Assembly (NCBI GenBank): GCA_023379705.1
Contig: JAMCPS010000097.1
Span: 1 to 37,149 of the forward strand
Origin: Campylobacterota bacterium
GTDB lineage: Bacteria; Campylobacterota; Campylobacteria; Campylobacterales; Sulfurimonadaceae
Direction of reading: 5' to 3'
Length of the DNA stretch: 37,149 nt
The stretch's first letter is position 1. Each line of letters starts with the position of its first letter. Below, in pieces: positions 27,049-35,138 of the stretch. The notes under the pieces were generated by a model, which was given only the letters and a program-made list of their open reading frames with translations, was not told the DNA's origin and did not search any database. Made by a program: the position numbers and the translations under genes.

Positions 27049-27083
27049 TACTTGCTCTAAATATCAGTTTTTAAGGATCAGGA

Positions 27084-27896
27084 ATGCAAACGGGATATTA
27101 TGCGGCAACAGGTGGAATGGTTGCTCAATTTAACCGAATGGACACAATAGCAGCCAATTTAGCAAACGTTAATACAGCAGGTTATAAAAAAGAGCAGCTA
27201 ATTACAGGTGACTTTGCCCGTTTGTATAAAGAAGCCAGAGATGAGCTTCCTTTAAAAAACCATACTGAACAAGCAGCACAGTATTTGAACCGATCATTAT
27301 CCAGAGTTCCTCAAATCAGCGATGCTTATACTGATTTTTCACTTGGGACATTACAGGCAACCGATAACACTTTTGATATTGCTTTAAACAAAGAAGGTGA
27401 ATTTTTTGCAGTAAACACACCGCAAGGAGTTCGACTGACACGAGATGGCTCATTTATGATGAATCAAGAAGGAAAACTGGTCAATAAACAAGGTTATGAA
27501 GTGATTGGAACTGACAATAAAGAGATAAGGTTTAATCCAGGAGACAGCATTGTCAATTTGGATAAAAATGGTCAATTTTCTACAAATCTTCCAGATTCAA
27601 CGCAAATGATTGCTGGAAAAAGTATATTGATAGTGCAACCTGAAAATCTTCGTATGTTAAAAAAAGAGGGGGATGGCCTTTATCTTCCAGATCCTGCCGA
27701 TCCATTAAAGCCGGTTGCTCAAAGTGGCGGTGTAATGCAGGGATATGTTGAAAAAAGCAATGTCAATGCCGTCAATGAAATGATTGCACTCGTAGAAGCG
27801 AACCGTTTGGTAGGAATGTATCAAAAAGCAATGGACTCACAAATGAATGATCTTAACCGTGATGCGATTGAAAAAATTGCTGTTACACGACGATAA
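27084..27896 (+). CDS. flgF: Flagellar basal-body rod protein FlgF
   Basis: The 270-residue protein begins MQTGYYAATGGMVAQFNRMD and carries the rod signature ANLANVNTAGYKK, a central FlgG-like barrel and a C-terminal helix ending in EANRLVGMYQKAMDSQ. Together with FlgG downstream it forms the proximal/distal rod. In Campylobacter the same pair is named flgG2-flgG. GGATCAGGA precedes the ATG. It is placed first behind an RpoN promoter. Confidence 0.9.
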   Translation: MQTGYYAATGGMVAQFNRMDTIAANLANVNTAGYKKEQLITGDFARLYKEARDELPLKNHTEQAAQYLNRSLSRVPQISDAYTDFSLGTLQATDNTFDIALNKEGEFFAVNTPQGVRLTRDGSFMMNQEGKLVNKQGYEVIGTDNKEIRFNPGDSIVNLDKNGQFSTNLPDSTQMIAGKSILIVQPENLRMLKKEGDGLYLPDPADPLKPVAQSGGVMQGYVEKSNVNAVNEMIALVEANRLVGMYQKAMDSQMNDLNRDAIEKIAVTRR

Positions 27897-27913
27897 CCTA
27901 AGGAAATAATACA

Positions 27914-28702
27914 ATGATGCAATCACTTTATACCAGTTCTACTGGAATGTTGGCAATGCAAACACAAATCGATACAACGGCGAATAATATTGCTAACGTT
28001 AATACAATGGGGTATAAAAAGTCACGAGCGGAATTTGCAGATTTAATGTATAAAGTTATGACATATGCCGGAACATCTACGAGTAATACAACGCAATCTC
28101 CGACAGGTATTGAAGTCGGGCTTGGGGTACGGGCAACAGCTATCAATAAAATATTTTCAGCAGGAAGTCTAAAGCAAACGGATAATTCACTTGATTTGGC
28201 GATTACGGGTAAAGGATTTTTAAGATTACAACTTCCGAATGGCACAGAAGTGTATACGCGCAACGGTTCTTTGAAAATTGATCAAAATGGGACTTTAGTG
28301 AATTCAGATGGTTATGCGGTAGTTCCCAATGTCGTTTTGCCTGAAGATGCGACCAATATCAGTATTGGAACCGATGGTATCGTAAGTGTCACACAGCCAG
28401 GGCAGGCTCAAGCAACTCAAGTGGGTCAGCTTTCACTTACCAATTTTATCAATCCGGCTGGTTTACATGCAATGGGAGATAATCTTTTTGTTGAAACGGA
28501 TGCTTCGGGTCAGCCAGTTGAGGGGGTGGCAGGTGAAAATGGGCTTGGTAATATTCGTCAAGGCTTTGTAGAGCTTTCAAATGTACAACTCGTGGTGGAA
28601 CTCACAGATTTGATCACAGGTCAGCGCGCTTATGATGCGAACTCCAAAGTCATCACAACCAGTGATGAAATGCTCGCCACAACAAACAGTTTGAAACGTT
28701 AA
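27914..28702 (+). CDS. flgG: Flagellar basal-body distal rod protein FlgG
   Basis: The 262-residue protein has MQSLYTSSTGMLAMQTQID, ANNIANVNTMGYKKSRAEF, the TDNSLDLAITGKGFL segment and a C-terminal VVELTDLITGQRAYDANSK, the standard FlgG layout and length. It builds the distal rod, exported by the flagellar type III apparatus. AAGGAAAT precedes the ATG, 17 bases after flgF. Confidence 0.96.
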   Translation: MMQSLYTSSTGMLAMQTQIDTTANNIANVNTMGYKKSRAEFADLMYKVMTYAGTSTSNTTQSPTGIEVGLGVRATAINKIFSAGSLKQTDNSLDLAITGKGFLRLQLPNGTEVYTRNGSLKIDQNGTLVNSDGYAVVPNVVLPEDATNISIGTDGIVSVTQPGQAQATQVGQLSLTNFINPAGLHAMGDNLFVETDASGQPVEGVAGENGLGNIRQGFVELSNVQLVVELTDLITGQRAYDANSKVITTSDEMLATTNSLKR

Positions 28703-28730
28703 TCCTCTCTTTGAGGTAAGTCGATTTTTA

Positions 28731-28739
28731 TGATAAAAT
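28731..28739 (+). promoter_or_regulatory. -10 element for the GNAT gene
   Basis: TGA-TAAAAT, an extended -10, lies 38 bases before the ATG at 28777 in the gap after flgG. Confidence 0.45.
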
Positions 28740-28776
28740 ACACTTTTAAAAGAATATGTTAACAAAGGGAAGAACA

Positions 28777-29052
28777 ATGTCTTACACACTTATTCACAAC
28801 GAACCTGAATGCAAATATGAATACCATATCGATGGGCATATCGCCTATATTACGTATGATGACCAAGATGGTAATATGCACCTTACGCACACGATTGTTC
28901 CTGATGAACTTGCAGGAAAAGGTCTCGCGGGTATTTTGTTAAAAGATGTTCTTGACGTGATTAAAGCAGATGGTAAAAAGGCCGTAGCTGAATGTTCATA
29001 CGTTGTTAAATATCAAGAAAAACACCCTGAATTAAGCGATGTTTTCGCTTAA
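28777..29052 (+). CDS. Small GNAT-type N-acetyltransferase (YidJ/COG2388-like)
   Basis: The 91-residue protein consists only of the short GNAT core: ITYDDQDGNMHLTHTIVPDELAGKGLAGILLKDVLD with the acetyl-CoA-binding GKGLAG and a following AVAECSYVVKYQEKHPE. These small forms are widespread, their acceptor is unknown. Start at 28777 is set by AAAGGGA 6 bases upstream; an in-frame upstream ATG at 28756 has no site. Confidence 0.85.
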   Translation: MSYTLIHNEPECKYEYHIDGHIAYITYDDQDGNMHLTHTIVPDELAGKGLAGILLKDVLDVIKADGKKAVAECSYVVKYQEKHPELSDVFA

Positions 29053-29092
29053 TTCCTGCGACCAATTTAAAACTCTTTCAACTCATCTTCGC

Positions 29093-29098
29093 TATAAT
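29093..29098 (+). promoter_or_regulatory. -10 element of the leuD operon
   Basis: Consensus TATAAT 31 bases before the leuD ATG, with AGGATAAA as the ribosome site between. Confidence 0.55.
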
Positions 29099-29128
29099 CA
29101 CTACAATATTAGAACATTAGGATAAAGT

Positions 29129-29632
29129 ATGCAAAAAATTGAAGGTAAAGTTTGGAATTTCGGTAAAGATATCGATACCGATCTCATTATCGCTGCTCGA
29201 TATCTCAGTACCTCAAACCCGATTGAACTTGCAAAACATGTTATGGAAGATGCCGATCCAACGTTCGTGGGGAAAATGACTCCAGGTGATATTATCGTCG
29301 CAGGTGATAACTTCGGCTGCGGTTCATCTCGTGAACACGCTCCAATCGCCCTTAAAGCTGCCGGTGTTGCCGCGGTTATCGCCCCTACGTTTGCCCGTAT
29401 TTTTTACCGTAATGCTTTTAACATGGGGTTACCGATTTTTGAGTTAACCGAGAGCCCAGAGATCAAAGAAGGTGAGTGTGTAAGTATTGATATGGATGCA
29501 GGAACCATCACCAATACGACAACGGGTAAAGTCTACAGCTTCATCCCAATCCCACCGTTTATGCAAGAGCTTATCGCTGCTGGCGGACTTATGAATTATG
29601 CTGCAGCTGAAATTGCAGCTCAAGGAAACTAA
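29129..29632 (+). CDS. leuD: 3-isopropylmalate dehydratase small subunit
   Basis: The 167-residue protein has [16 protein letters not shown] and [14 protein letters not shown], the swivel-domain motifs of bacterial/archaeal-type LeuD. With LeuC it isomerises 2- to 3-isopropylmalate in leucine synthesis. LeuC is not beside it here. The next gene, leuB, begins 4 bases later. Confidence 0.95.
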   Translation: MQKIEGKVWNFGKDIDTDLIIAARYLSTSNPIELAKHVMEDADPTFVGKMTPGDIIVAGDNFGCGSSREHAPIALKAAGVAAVIAPTFARIFYRNAFNMGLPIFELTESPEIKEGECVSIDMDAGTITNTTTGKVYSFIPIPPFMQELIAAGGLMNYAAAEIAAQGN

Positions 29633-29636
29633 TCGA

Positions 29637-30713
29637 ATGAAAACTTATAATATTGCACTGATTAAAGGGGACGGAATTGGTCCTGAAATTATTGATGAAG
29701 CGGTCAAAGTACTCGATGCGATTGCACCAAGTGAAAACATTGCGTTTAATTATCGTGAGGCATTGATGGGGGGATGCGCCTATGATGCTGTAGGCGATCC
29801 ATTGCCACAAGAGACCATTGATATTGCTTTTGCAAGTGATGCTGTACTTTTTGGTGCAATTGGCGGAGAAAAATGGGATACACTCCCACGTGAAAAACGC
29901 CCTGAGAGCGGATTGTTGCGCTTTCGTAAAGAGCTAGGGGTATTTGCAAACCTTCGTCCAGCCAGCGTGTATGACGAACTCGTCAACGCAAGTTCATTGA
30001 AGCCAGAAATTGTCAAAGGTGTTGATTTGATGGTTGTACGTGAGCTTATCGGCGGAATCTATTTTGGTGAACCAAAAGGGCGTGATGAAAACAAGGGTTG
30101 GAATACCATGGTTTACACACGCGATGAAGTGATTCGTATCGCACACGTTGCTTTTAAAATCGCTATGGAACGTACTAAAAAAGTGTGTTCTGTAGATAAA
30201 GCTAATGTCCTCGATGTCAGTCAGCTTTGGCGCGAAGTGGTTATAGAGGTGGCAAAAGAGTATCCGGAAGTGGAACTTACGCATATGTATGTTGACAATG
30301 CAGCCATGCAGCTTATTCGTGACCCAAAACAGTTTGATGTTATTTTGACAGGAAATATTTTCGGTGATATCCTAAGCGATGAGGCAAGCATGCTTTCGGG
30401 TTCTATTGGTTTGCTTCCATCTGCGTCTGTTGGGGCAAAAATAGGTGTGTATGAGCCAATTCACGGTTCTGCTCCCGATATTGCAGGGCAGGGGATTGCG
30501 AATCCGATTGCTACCATTGCAAGTGCATCCATGATGCTTCGTTTCGCATTGGGTGAGAATAAAGCAGCGGACCGTATTGATTATGCGATCAAACAAGCCC
30601 TTTCACTTGGATATCGGACTGCTGACCTCGCGGCATTTGATGCAAAAGAGATTTGTAGCACCAGCGTTATGGGTTCCATCATCGCTGATTTTGCGGCTAA
30701 ATGCAAACTCTAA
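29637..30713 (+). CDS. leuB: 3-isopropylmalate dehydrogenase
   Basis: The 358-residue protein has [16 protein letters not shown], the LRPASVY segment, and [31 protein letters not shown] in successive pieces, standard for LeuB. It oxidises and decarboxylates 3-isopropylmalate. The ATG at 29637 has AAGGAAAC in the leuD end as its ribosome site; an earlier in-frame ATG at 29598 lies inside leuD. It overlaps the next gene by 13 bases. Confidence 0.96.
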   Translation: MKTYNIALIKGDGIGPEIIDEAVKVLDAIAPSENIAFNYREALMGGCAYDAVGDPLPQETIDIAFASDAVLFGAIGGEKWDTLPREKRPESGLLRFRKELGVFANLRPASVYDELVNASSLKPEIVKGVDLMVVRELIGGIYFGEPKGRDENKGWNTMVYTRDEVIRIAHVAFKIAMERTKKVCSVDKANVLDVSQLWREVVIEVAKEYPEVELTHMYVDNAAMQLIRDPKQFDVILTGNIFGDILSDEASMLSGSIGLLPSASVGAKIGVYEPIHGSAPDIAGQGIANPIATIASASMMLRFALGENKAADRIDYAIKQALSLGYRTADLAAFDAKEICSTSVMGSIIADFAAKCKL

Positions 30714-30949
30714 CCCTCGCTAATATTTACGAACTTCAAGGTCTCAAAGAAGAGGCGTTGGAAATCTACAAAGAAATTTTGAAAAAAGACCCCACTAACA
30801 GTGATGCTAAAATCGCTATTCGGCGGCTATCGGGAATGCGTAAAAAATTTCTTGGGGTTAATAACGAAATGAAAGCTTTTTTTGTTCAGATGGATGAAAA
30901 AGCAGAGTTTATCCAGTTTGAAAGGTGGCTATTACGCGCATGGAATTAA
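30701..30949 (+). CDS. Small TPR-like protein, unknown role
   Basis: This 82-residue protein has a single clear tetratricopeptide helix pair ([22 protein letters not shown] then [16 protein letters not shown]). The tail has no recognised motif. It starts inside leuB (13-base overlap) and its own end overlaps the CiaD-like gene, so it is tightly built into the leuB-purU run. It might act as an adaptor for the next gene product, an inference only. Confidence 0.7.
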   Translation: MQTLTLANIYELQGLKEEALEIYKEILKKDPTNSDAKIAIRRLSGMRKKFLGVNNEMKAFFVQMDEKAEFIQFERWLLRAWN

Positions 30950-31299
30950 AAGATGTCATTTTATCGACGTTAGCCGAATTAGACGATGCGGTTATACAGT
31001 CTTCTGCCGTTAAAACTCAAGAAGTACCTGTTGAAGTTGAAGAAACAATCGTAACTAAAGCAATTGAAGAAGTACAGAACGTGCAATCGTTTGCCAGTGT
31101 ATTGTCTCAGGAAATGCCAAGTGCTGGATCGGATGATGAAGTACGGATGCTCGAGGGGATACGCGAGCGTTTGTTGGTTTTATTTGAAGGATTTCAATCT
31201 CCTAATAACGTGAATATCGAAGCAAAAGTGGATTTGACGTTGAATTTTTTTGAATATCTATTGGCGACCATTGACAATCGTTTGGATACAATTCGCTAA
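30940..31299 (+). CDS. CiaD-like domain protein
   Basis: The 119-residue protein has an N-terminal acidic helical part and a conserved C-terminal end, ERLLVLFEGFQ... KVDLTLNFFEYLLATIDNRL. This end matches my memory of CiaD (Cj0788) of Campylobacter jejuni, which lies close to purU there too. In C. jejuni CiaD is a secreted invasion effector; here, in a probable environmental organism, the role must differ. ATG 30940 has AAAGGTGG upstream; a GTG at 30925 is in frame but lacks a site. It overlaps the TPR gene, and shares a base with the purU start (TAATG). Confidence 0.65.
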   Translation: MELKDVILSTLAELDDAVIQSSAVKTQEVPVEVEETIVTKAIEEVQNVQSFASVLSQEMPSAGSDDEVRMLEGIRERLLVLFEGFQSPNNVNIEAKVDLTLNFFEYLLATIDNRLDTIR

Positions 31300-32150
31300 T
31301 GAATGTCAATATGAATGAACAATATCGTGTACTTATACAATGCAATGATGAAAAAGGACTTGTGTATAAAGTTTCCAGTATTTTTTATCATCGTAATCTC
31401 AATATTATTTCCAATCATGAATTTGTAGATAAAGTTCACAACAAATTTTTTATGCGCAGTGTCGTGGCGGGTGATATTGATGTAGAAGAGCTCAAGCAAG
31501 AACTCTCCAATGTATTGCCAAAAGATACTATCCTAGAAGTAATCGCACCGCGTAAAAAGCGGATAGTATTGATGGCAACGAAAGAATCACACGCTCTTGG
31601 GGATATTCTTATCCGATATGAAGCGGGAGAATTGGATGCTGAAATTGTGGCGGTTGTCTCAAACTATGATCTTTTGGAACCATTGGTCTCTAAATTTGGG
31701 ATCCCTTTTTATACCGTGTCTCATGTTGGATGTGAGCGTGATGAGCATGAGTCAAAAGTTTTAGAGTGTTTAGAGTCTCTGGGTGAAATTGATTATATTG
31801 TTTTGGCTAAATACATGCGTATTTTGACATCACGGTTTGTGGAAGCATACGAAGATAGAATTATTAACATACATCATTCGTTTCTTCCGGCATTTATCGG
31901 TGCTAATCCGTACAAGCAAGCCTATGAACGCGGGGTTAAGATTATTGGAGCAACGGCGCATTTTGTAAATAATAATCTGGATGAAGGTCCTATTATCGCT
32001 CAAAACGTTATTCATATTGACCATGCGTACAGTTGGGAAGATATGCAGCGTTCGGGAAAAGATGTTGAGAAGATCGTTTTGTCAAAAGCCTTGAAGCTTG
32101 CTTTGGAAGACCGTATTTTTGTTCACGCAAATAAAACGGTTATTTTTTAG
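31299..32150 (+). CDS. purU: Formyltetrahydrofolate deformylase
   Basis: The 283-residue protein has an N-terminal ACT domain (YRVLIQCNDEKGLVYKVSSI) and a C-terminal formyltransferase-like domain with HHSFLPAFIGANPY and GATAHFVNNNLDEGPIIAQ, holding the catalytic Asn/His/Asp. It releases formate from 10-formyl-THF, linking to the folD product. The start shares a base with the previous stop; a second ATG lies 12 bases in. Confidence 0.94.
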   Translation: MNVNMNEQYRVLIQCNDEKGLVYKVSSIFYHRNLNIISNHEFVDKVHNKFFMRSVVAGDIDVEELKQELSNVLPKDTILEVIAPRKKRIVLMATKESHALGDILIRYEAGELDAEIVAVVSNYDLLEPLVSKFGIPFYTVSHVGCERDEHESKVLECLESLGEIDYIVLAKYMRILTSRFVEAYEDRIINIHHSFLPAFIGANPYKQAYERGVKIIGATAHFVNNNLDEGPIIAQNVIHIDHAYSWEDMQRSGKDVEKIVLSKALKLALEDRIFVHANKTVIF

Positions 32151-32153
32151 ATT

Positions 32154-32624
32154 ATGTTTAATATAGTCCTTGTAAATCCGCAAATTCCTAATAATACCGG
32201 AGCAATTGGTCGCTTGTGTGTAAATACGGGAGCAACATTGCATCTTGTTAAACCTCTTGGCTTTGATATCAGCGAAAAAGCGGTTCGAAGATCAGGATTG
32301 GATTATTGGCATAAAATTGATTTAAAAGTATGGGAAAATCTGGAAGATTTTTTTGATTCCGTTCAAAAAAGTGACCGGTTTTTTTATGCAACAACCAAAA
32401 CGGATAAACCTTATTTTGAGTTTAAATTTCAAGAAGGAGACTATCTCTTTTTTGGCAGTGAAACAGCAGGTTTGCCTGCTGATTTATTGGCTAAGTTTCC
32501 GCAGCAATGCATAACTATACCGATGACCAAAGAGGGACGAAGTCTTAATCTTGCCATTAGTACGGGAATTATACTTTATGAAGCAATTAAGCAAAACTTC
32601 ACAGGCTACAAGGAAACAATGTGA
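32154..32624 (+). CDS. trmL: tRNA (cytidine(34)-2'-O)-methyltransferase
   Basis: The 156-residue SPOUT methylase has NIVLVNPQIPNNTGAIGR, FGSETAGLP and MTKEGRSLNLAIST, which form the knotted AdoMet site. It methylates the wobble ribose in tRNA(Leu). It begins 3 bases after purU. The stop overlaps the GTG of a 41-residue membrane protein (GTGA). Confidence 0.93.
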   Translation: MFNIVLVNPQIPNNTGAIGRLCVNTGATLHLVKPLGFDISEKAVRRSGLDYWHKIDLKVWENLEDFFDSVQKSDRFFYATTKTDKPYFEFKFQEGDYLFFGSETAGLPADLLAKFPQQCITIPMTKEGRSLNLAISTGIILYEAIKQNFTGYKETM

Positions 32625-32746
32625 TCTTTCAAATTTTTGATACGCTCATGATTATTGGATTGATCCTTTTTCTCATTTTCATTTTTAGAGGCTATCATCT
32701 TTCACGAATCGATCACTTTGAAAAAGAAGACTCTACTTCTAATTAA
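32621..32746 (+). CDS. 41-residue single-span membrane protein
   Basis: A short frame starts at GTG 32621, overlapping the trmL stop by four bases (GTGA), with AAGGAAAC 5 bases upstream, and ends at TAA 32744-32746. It encodes an N-terminal hydrophobic segment (DTLMIIGLILFLIFIFRG region) and a short charged tail (HFEKEDSTSN). The coupling and ribosome site support translation. Function is unknown; a small regulatory or assembly subunit is a guess. It overlaps the stop of the minus-strand micro-ORF at 32743. Confidence 0.65.
   Translation: MIFQIFDTLMIIGLILFLIFIFRGYHLSRIDHFEKEDSTSN
32725..32740 (-). terminator. Weak terminator-like hairpin after the micro-ORF
   Basis: On the minus strand, AGAAG and CTTCT (complement of 32740-32736 and 32729-32725) form a 5-bp stem followed by a T run. 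It lies just past the micro-ORF stop, inside the 41-residue ORF on the other strand. Confidence 0.3.
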
Positions 32747-32826
32747 AATATTTTTTTTGCCCAAATTTCCATTTTCTCTTCGAAACGATTCATAATTGTA
32801 TTTGCTTTTTTGATTACGTGTGCCAT
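32743..32826 (-). CDS. 27-residue micro-ORF divergent from the S24 repressor
   Basis: ATG at 32826 has TAGGAG 7 bases upstream, an unusually good ribosome site, and the frame runs 27 codons to TAA 32743-32745. The peptide begins MAHVIKKANTIMNRFEEK and ends EIWAKKIF; it is basic and can form an amphipathic helix, without a membrane span. Both the perfect palindrome and an imperfect copy lie upstream, between it and the repressor gene, so it is probably the repressed gene. Translation is not shown; the site quality is the main evidence. No function assigned. Confidence 0.5.
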   Translation of the reverse strand: MAHVIKKANTIMNRFEEKMEIWAKKIF

Positions 32827-32892
32827 TTTGTACTCCTAATTTGCTTTATAAGCTTTTGAATTGACAAATAGTAATTAATTATTAACTTTACC

Positions 32893-32898
32893 ATTATA
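32893..32898 (-). promoter_or_regulatory. -10 element of the micro-ORF promoter, overlapping the operator
   Basis: The minus strand reads TATAAT at this place, overlapping the left end of the palindrome by three bases. The transcript would have a leader of about 60 bases. Repressor binding at the palindrome should block it. Confidence 0.45.
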
Positions 32899-32922
32899 AA
32901 TATGTCAAATTGACATATTTAT
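32896..32922. promoter_or_regulatory. 27-bp perfect inverted repeat, probable S24 repressor operator
   Basis: Arms of 13 bases (ATAAATATGTCAA and its exact complement) flank a single central A at 32909. A weaker copy, with the core TTGAATTGACA matching 9 of 11 bases of TCAAATTGACA, is centred about 49 bases away near 32860. The palindrome contains TTGACA on each strand and lies 59 bases before the repressor ATG, positions typical of an autoregulatory operator. Confidence 0.7.
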
Positions 32923-32934
32923 TGAAATATATGC

Positions 32935-32940
32935 CATAAT
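32935..32940 (+). promoter_or_regulatory. Possible -10 of the S24 repressor gene
   Basis: TGC-CATAAT lies 41 bases before the ATG; TTGACA in the right arm of the palindrome is 19 bases upstream. Spacing is slightly long, so the -35 assignment is tentative. Confidence 0.4.
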
Positions 32941-32980
32941 ACATACAATATCACACTCAATTAAAACATGGAGAGGCACA

Positions 32981-33640
32981 ATGAAAAGTTTTTTTGAAAT
33001 AGTCGAAACGATCAAAGACATCGTTTCGGGTGAATTTCCTGAAAAAAAAGTATTCGATAAAGACGTGGCGGAGTTATTGGAAATAACGCAAATGAATTTT
33101 GCAACAATGAAAAAGCGTAATAAAATTCCTTTTAATGAATTACTCGATTTTTGTGCAAAACGTTCTATTGCGATCAATTGGATTCTTTACAATCAATCTC
33201 CCGAAAGTTTGATCGAACCGACCAATCGCTTTTATATGGTACGGTATTTCTCTTCGGTCAGTGCCTCCGCAGGTGGGGGCGCAGAAAATGATGAGTTGGA
33301 TTATGAGCCGTTGATGCTCGAAGAGAATTTTGTACTCTCTTTGGGCGGAGAGAGTGAACTACGAAATATTGAAGCTATTAATGTGTCAGGCGATTCGATG
33401 GAACCTTCTTTTAGTTATAACGATATTGTTTTTATAAATCGTGCGAAGAAAGAGGTAAGCCGTGGAGGTGTATTTACCATACGAACCGAATATGGACTAT
33501 TTATCAAAAGAGTACAAGTGAGAATTGATGGTAAACTTGATATTATTTCGGACAATAAAGACTACCCAACCTATGTCGCACAGCGCAATGAAGTAGAGAT
33601 CATTGGGCGTGTCGTCGGGCGTTTTGGCGGTGTTGAGTAA
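32981..33640 (+). CDS. S24-family (CI/LexA-like) transcriptional repressor
   Basis: The 219-residue protein has an N-terminal helix-turn-helix of the phage CI type (VFDKDVAELLEITQMNFATMKKRNKIP in parts, residues ~24-65) and a C-terminal S24 peptidase domain: GDSMEP with Ser139, and LFIKRV with Lys176 as the Ser/Lys dyad. An Ala97-Gly98 bond in SVSASAGGGAEN is a likely self-cleavage site. It should repress from a palindrome and be inactivated by RecA-stimulated autocleavage, as for the family. GGAGAGG precedes the ATG. It is followed after 25 bases by a C40 peptidase gene. A true LexA is not implied; the HTH differs. Confidence 0.85.
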   Translation: MKSFFEIVETIKDIVSGEFPEKKVFDKDVAELLEITQMNFATMKKRNKIPFNELLDFCAKRSIAINWILYNQSPESLIEPTNRFYMVRYFSSVSASAGGGAENDELDYEPLMLEENFVLSLGGESELRNIEAINVSGDSMEPSFSYNDIVFINRAKKEVSRGGVFTIRTEYGLFIKRVQVRIDGKLDIISDNKDYPTYVAQRNEVEIIGRVVGRFGGVE

Positions 33641-33665
33641 GTGTATCTCGTATCAAAGTGAAGTA

Positions 33666-35138
33666 ATGAACAGTATCGTACAGTGTGCAGGAGTTTTGGG
33701 AATATCATTTTTATTATATGGGTGCAGTCAATCGCATCCAAAAATAGATTCTTCCAATGTATCCTTACAATCCTTGGCACCTGTTTGTAAAGATCAAAAT
33801 ACCTCTGTAGATATTTATGATACCCCGTTCCCACAAGATCTTGAACCGGAACTTCCTTCAATTTCTAAAAAAATCAGTGATTTAGAATATTTCCCACAAA
33901 CCATAGCACCCTATCTTGACCATAATTTTACGAATCAGGAAATTCCTTTAGGGCATCAAAAACATTTTGAAGAACATTATTATACGCCATGGAGCTATTC
34001 TGCGGCGCCTATTTGCAGTAAAGAAGCTCAATGGCCGGTCAGTGCTTTTAAAGGTGGTTATGGGAGCAATTTGAAAACAGTTGATCCAACGTGGATTCCC
34101 CAAATGGTTACTCAGAGCAATTTTTTGGCTTTTTCAATGGTGAACAAACCGGCCATTACGACCAAGTGGATGAATATTCGTGTATTCCCAACACAAAAGC
34201 CTTTGTATAAAAACCCTACTTTGCCAGGTGAGGGGTATCCGTTTGATCTCTTGCAAAACAGCAGTGTAGCATTTAATGAACCTATCTTTATTTCACATTA
34301 TTCCAAAGATGGATCATGGGTGTATATTTTTACGAATAATGCATCTGGATGGGTTGAAAGTGATGGAGTTAGAGAAATTACTCAGGAACAAATAAAACGA
34401 ATACAGGATAAAGAAAAAGTTTTTATTACCCAAGATCAAATACCTTTGTATGGCGATTCAAACCAGTTTGTTGTTCATTCGCGTATAGGGATGGTTCTAC
34501 CACTCAAGGAGGAGACTCCTGATGGTTATAAAGTTCTATTTTTAAAAAATAGTGGCGATATGAAAGAGATGCTTGTGCCAAAAGAGTCAGCTCACATAGG
34601 TGTACATTTATTCAATAAAGAAGATATGATTAAAATTGGGTCTGATATGTTGCGTAATACATATGGCTGGGGAGGGATGTTTGGGGAACGTGATTGTTCT
34701 TCTATGATGCGTGACTTTTTCACACCATTTGGTATTTGGCTTCCTAGAAATTCTGCTTCACAAGCTAAAAAAGGGGAAGTAATATCATTTAATGGACTTG
34801 ATAATAGTCAAAAGATTGCTTTAATCAAAGAAAAAGGTGTCCCGTTTGAAACCATCTTGTATAAAAAAGGACATGTTCTTCTTTATATTGGGACGTATGA
34901 AAATAATGTTATGGCAATGCACAACATTTGGGGGATACGGACTATTGATTCTACTGGAAAAAAAGGAAGGGTTATCATTGGAAAAACAGTTATTACCACA
35001 CTTCAGCTAGGTCAGGAAGTTGAAAATTTTGATTCAAACAATATGCTTTTAAATAAATTAGTAAGTATGAATATTTTTACACATACCCCTGTAAATTATG
35101 CACGTACAAAGCAAAAAGGTAAATTATCTAAGCTTTAA
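33666..35138 (+). CDS. SH3-domain C40 (NlpC/P60-like) cell wall peptidase lipoprotein
   Basis: The 490-residue protein has a hydrophobic N-terminus ending in LYGC (Cys20), a probable lipoprotein signal, then SH3b-type segments (FISHYSKDGSWVYIFTNNASGWVE) and a C-terminal NlpC/P60 domain with YGWGGMFGERDCSSM (Cys344), KGHVLLYIG (His403) and AMHNIW (His419) as catalytic triad. It likely cleaves peptide stems of peptidoglycan in the periplasm. The signal lacks positive charges when started at ATG 33666; TTG codons upstream at 33603 and 33633 inside the repressor gene would add a Lys. It lies 25 bases behind the repressor and is probably co-transcribed. Confidence 0.82.
   Translation: MNSIVQCAGVLGISFLLYGCSQSHPKIDSSNVSLQSLAPVCKDQNTSVDIYDTPFPQDLEPELPSISKKISDLEYFPQTIAPYLDHNFTNQEIPLGHQKHFEEHYYTPWSYSAAPICSKEAQWPVSAFKGGYGSNLKTVDPTWIPQMVTQSNFLAFSMVNKPAITTKWMNIRVFPTQKPLYKNPTLPGEGYPFDLLQNSSVAFNEPIFISHYSKDGSWVYIFTNNASGWVESDGVREITQEQIKRIQDKEKVFITQDQIPLYGDSNQFVVHSRIGMVLPLKEETPDGYKVLFLKNSGDMKEMLVPKESAHIGVHLFNKEDMIKIGSDMLRNTYGWGGMFGERDCSSMMRDFFTPFGIWLPRNSASQAKKGEVISFNGLDNSQKIALIKEKGVPFETILYKKGHVLLYIGTYENNVMAMHNIWGIRTIDSTGKKGRVIIGKTVITTLQLGQEVENFDSNNMLLNKLVSMNIFTHTPVNYARTKQKGKLSKL

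Noticed and set aside
28683-28730. Terminator after flgG
   Set aside because: Only a four-pair CCTC/GAGG stem without adjacent U-tract.
32981-33640. Prophage or integrative element around the S24 repressor
   Set aside because: No integrase, structural phage gene, att repeat or tRNA nearby; flanks are housekeeping genes.
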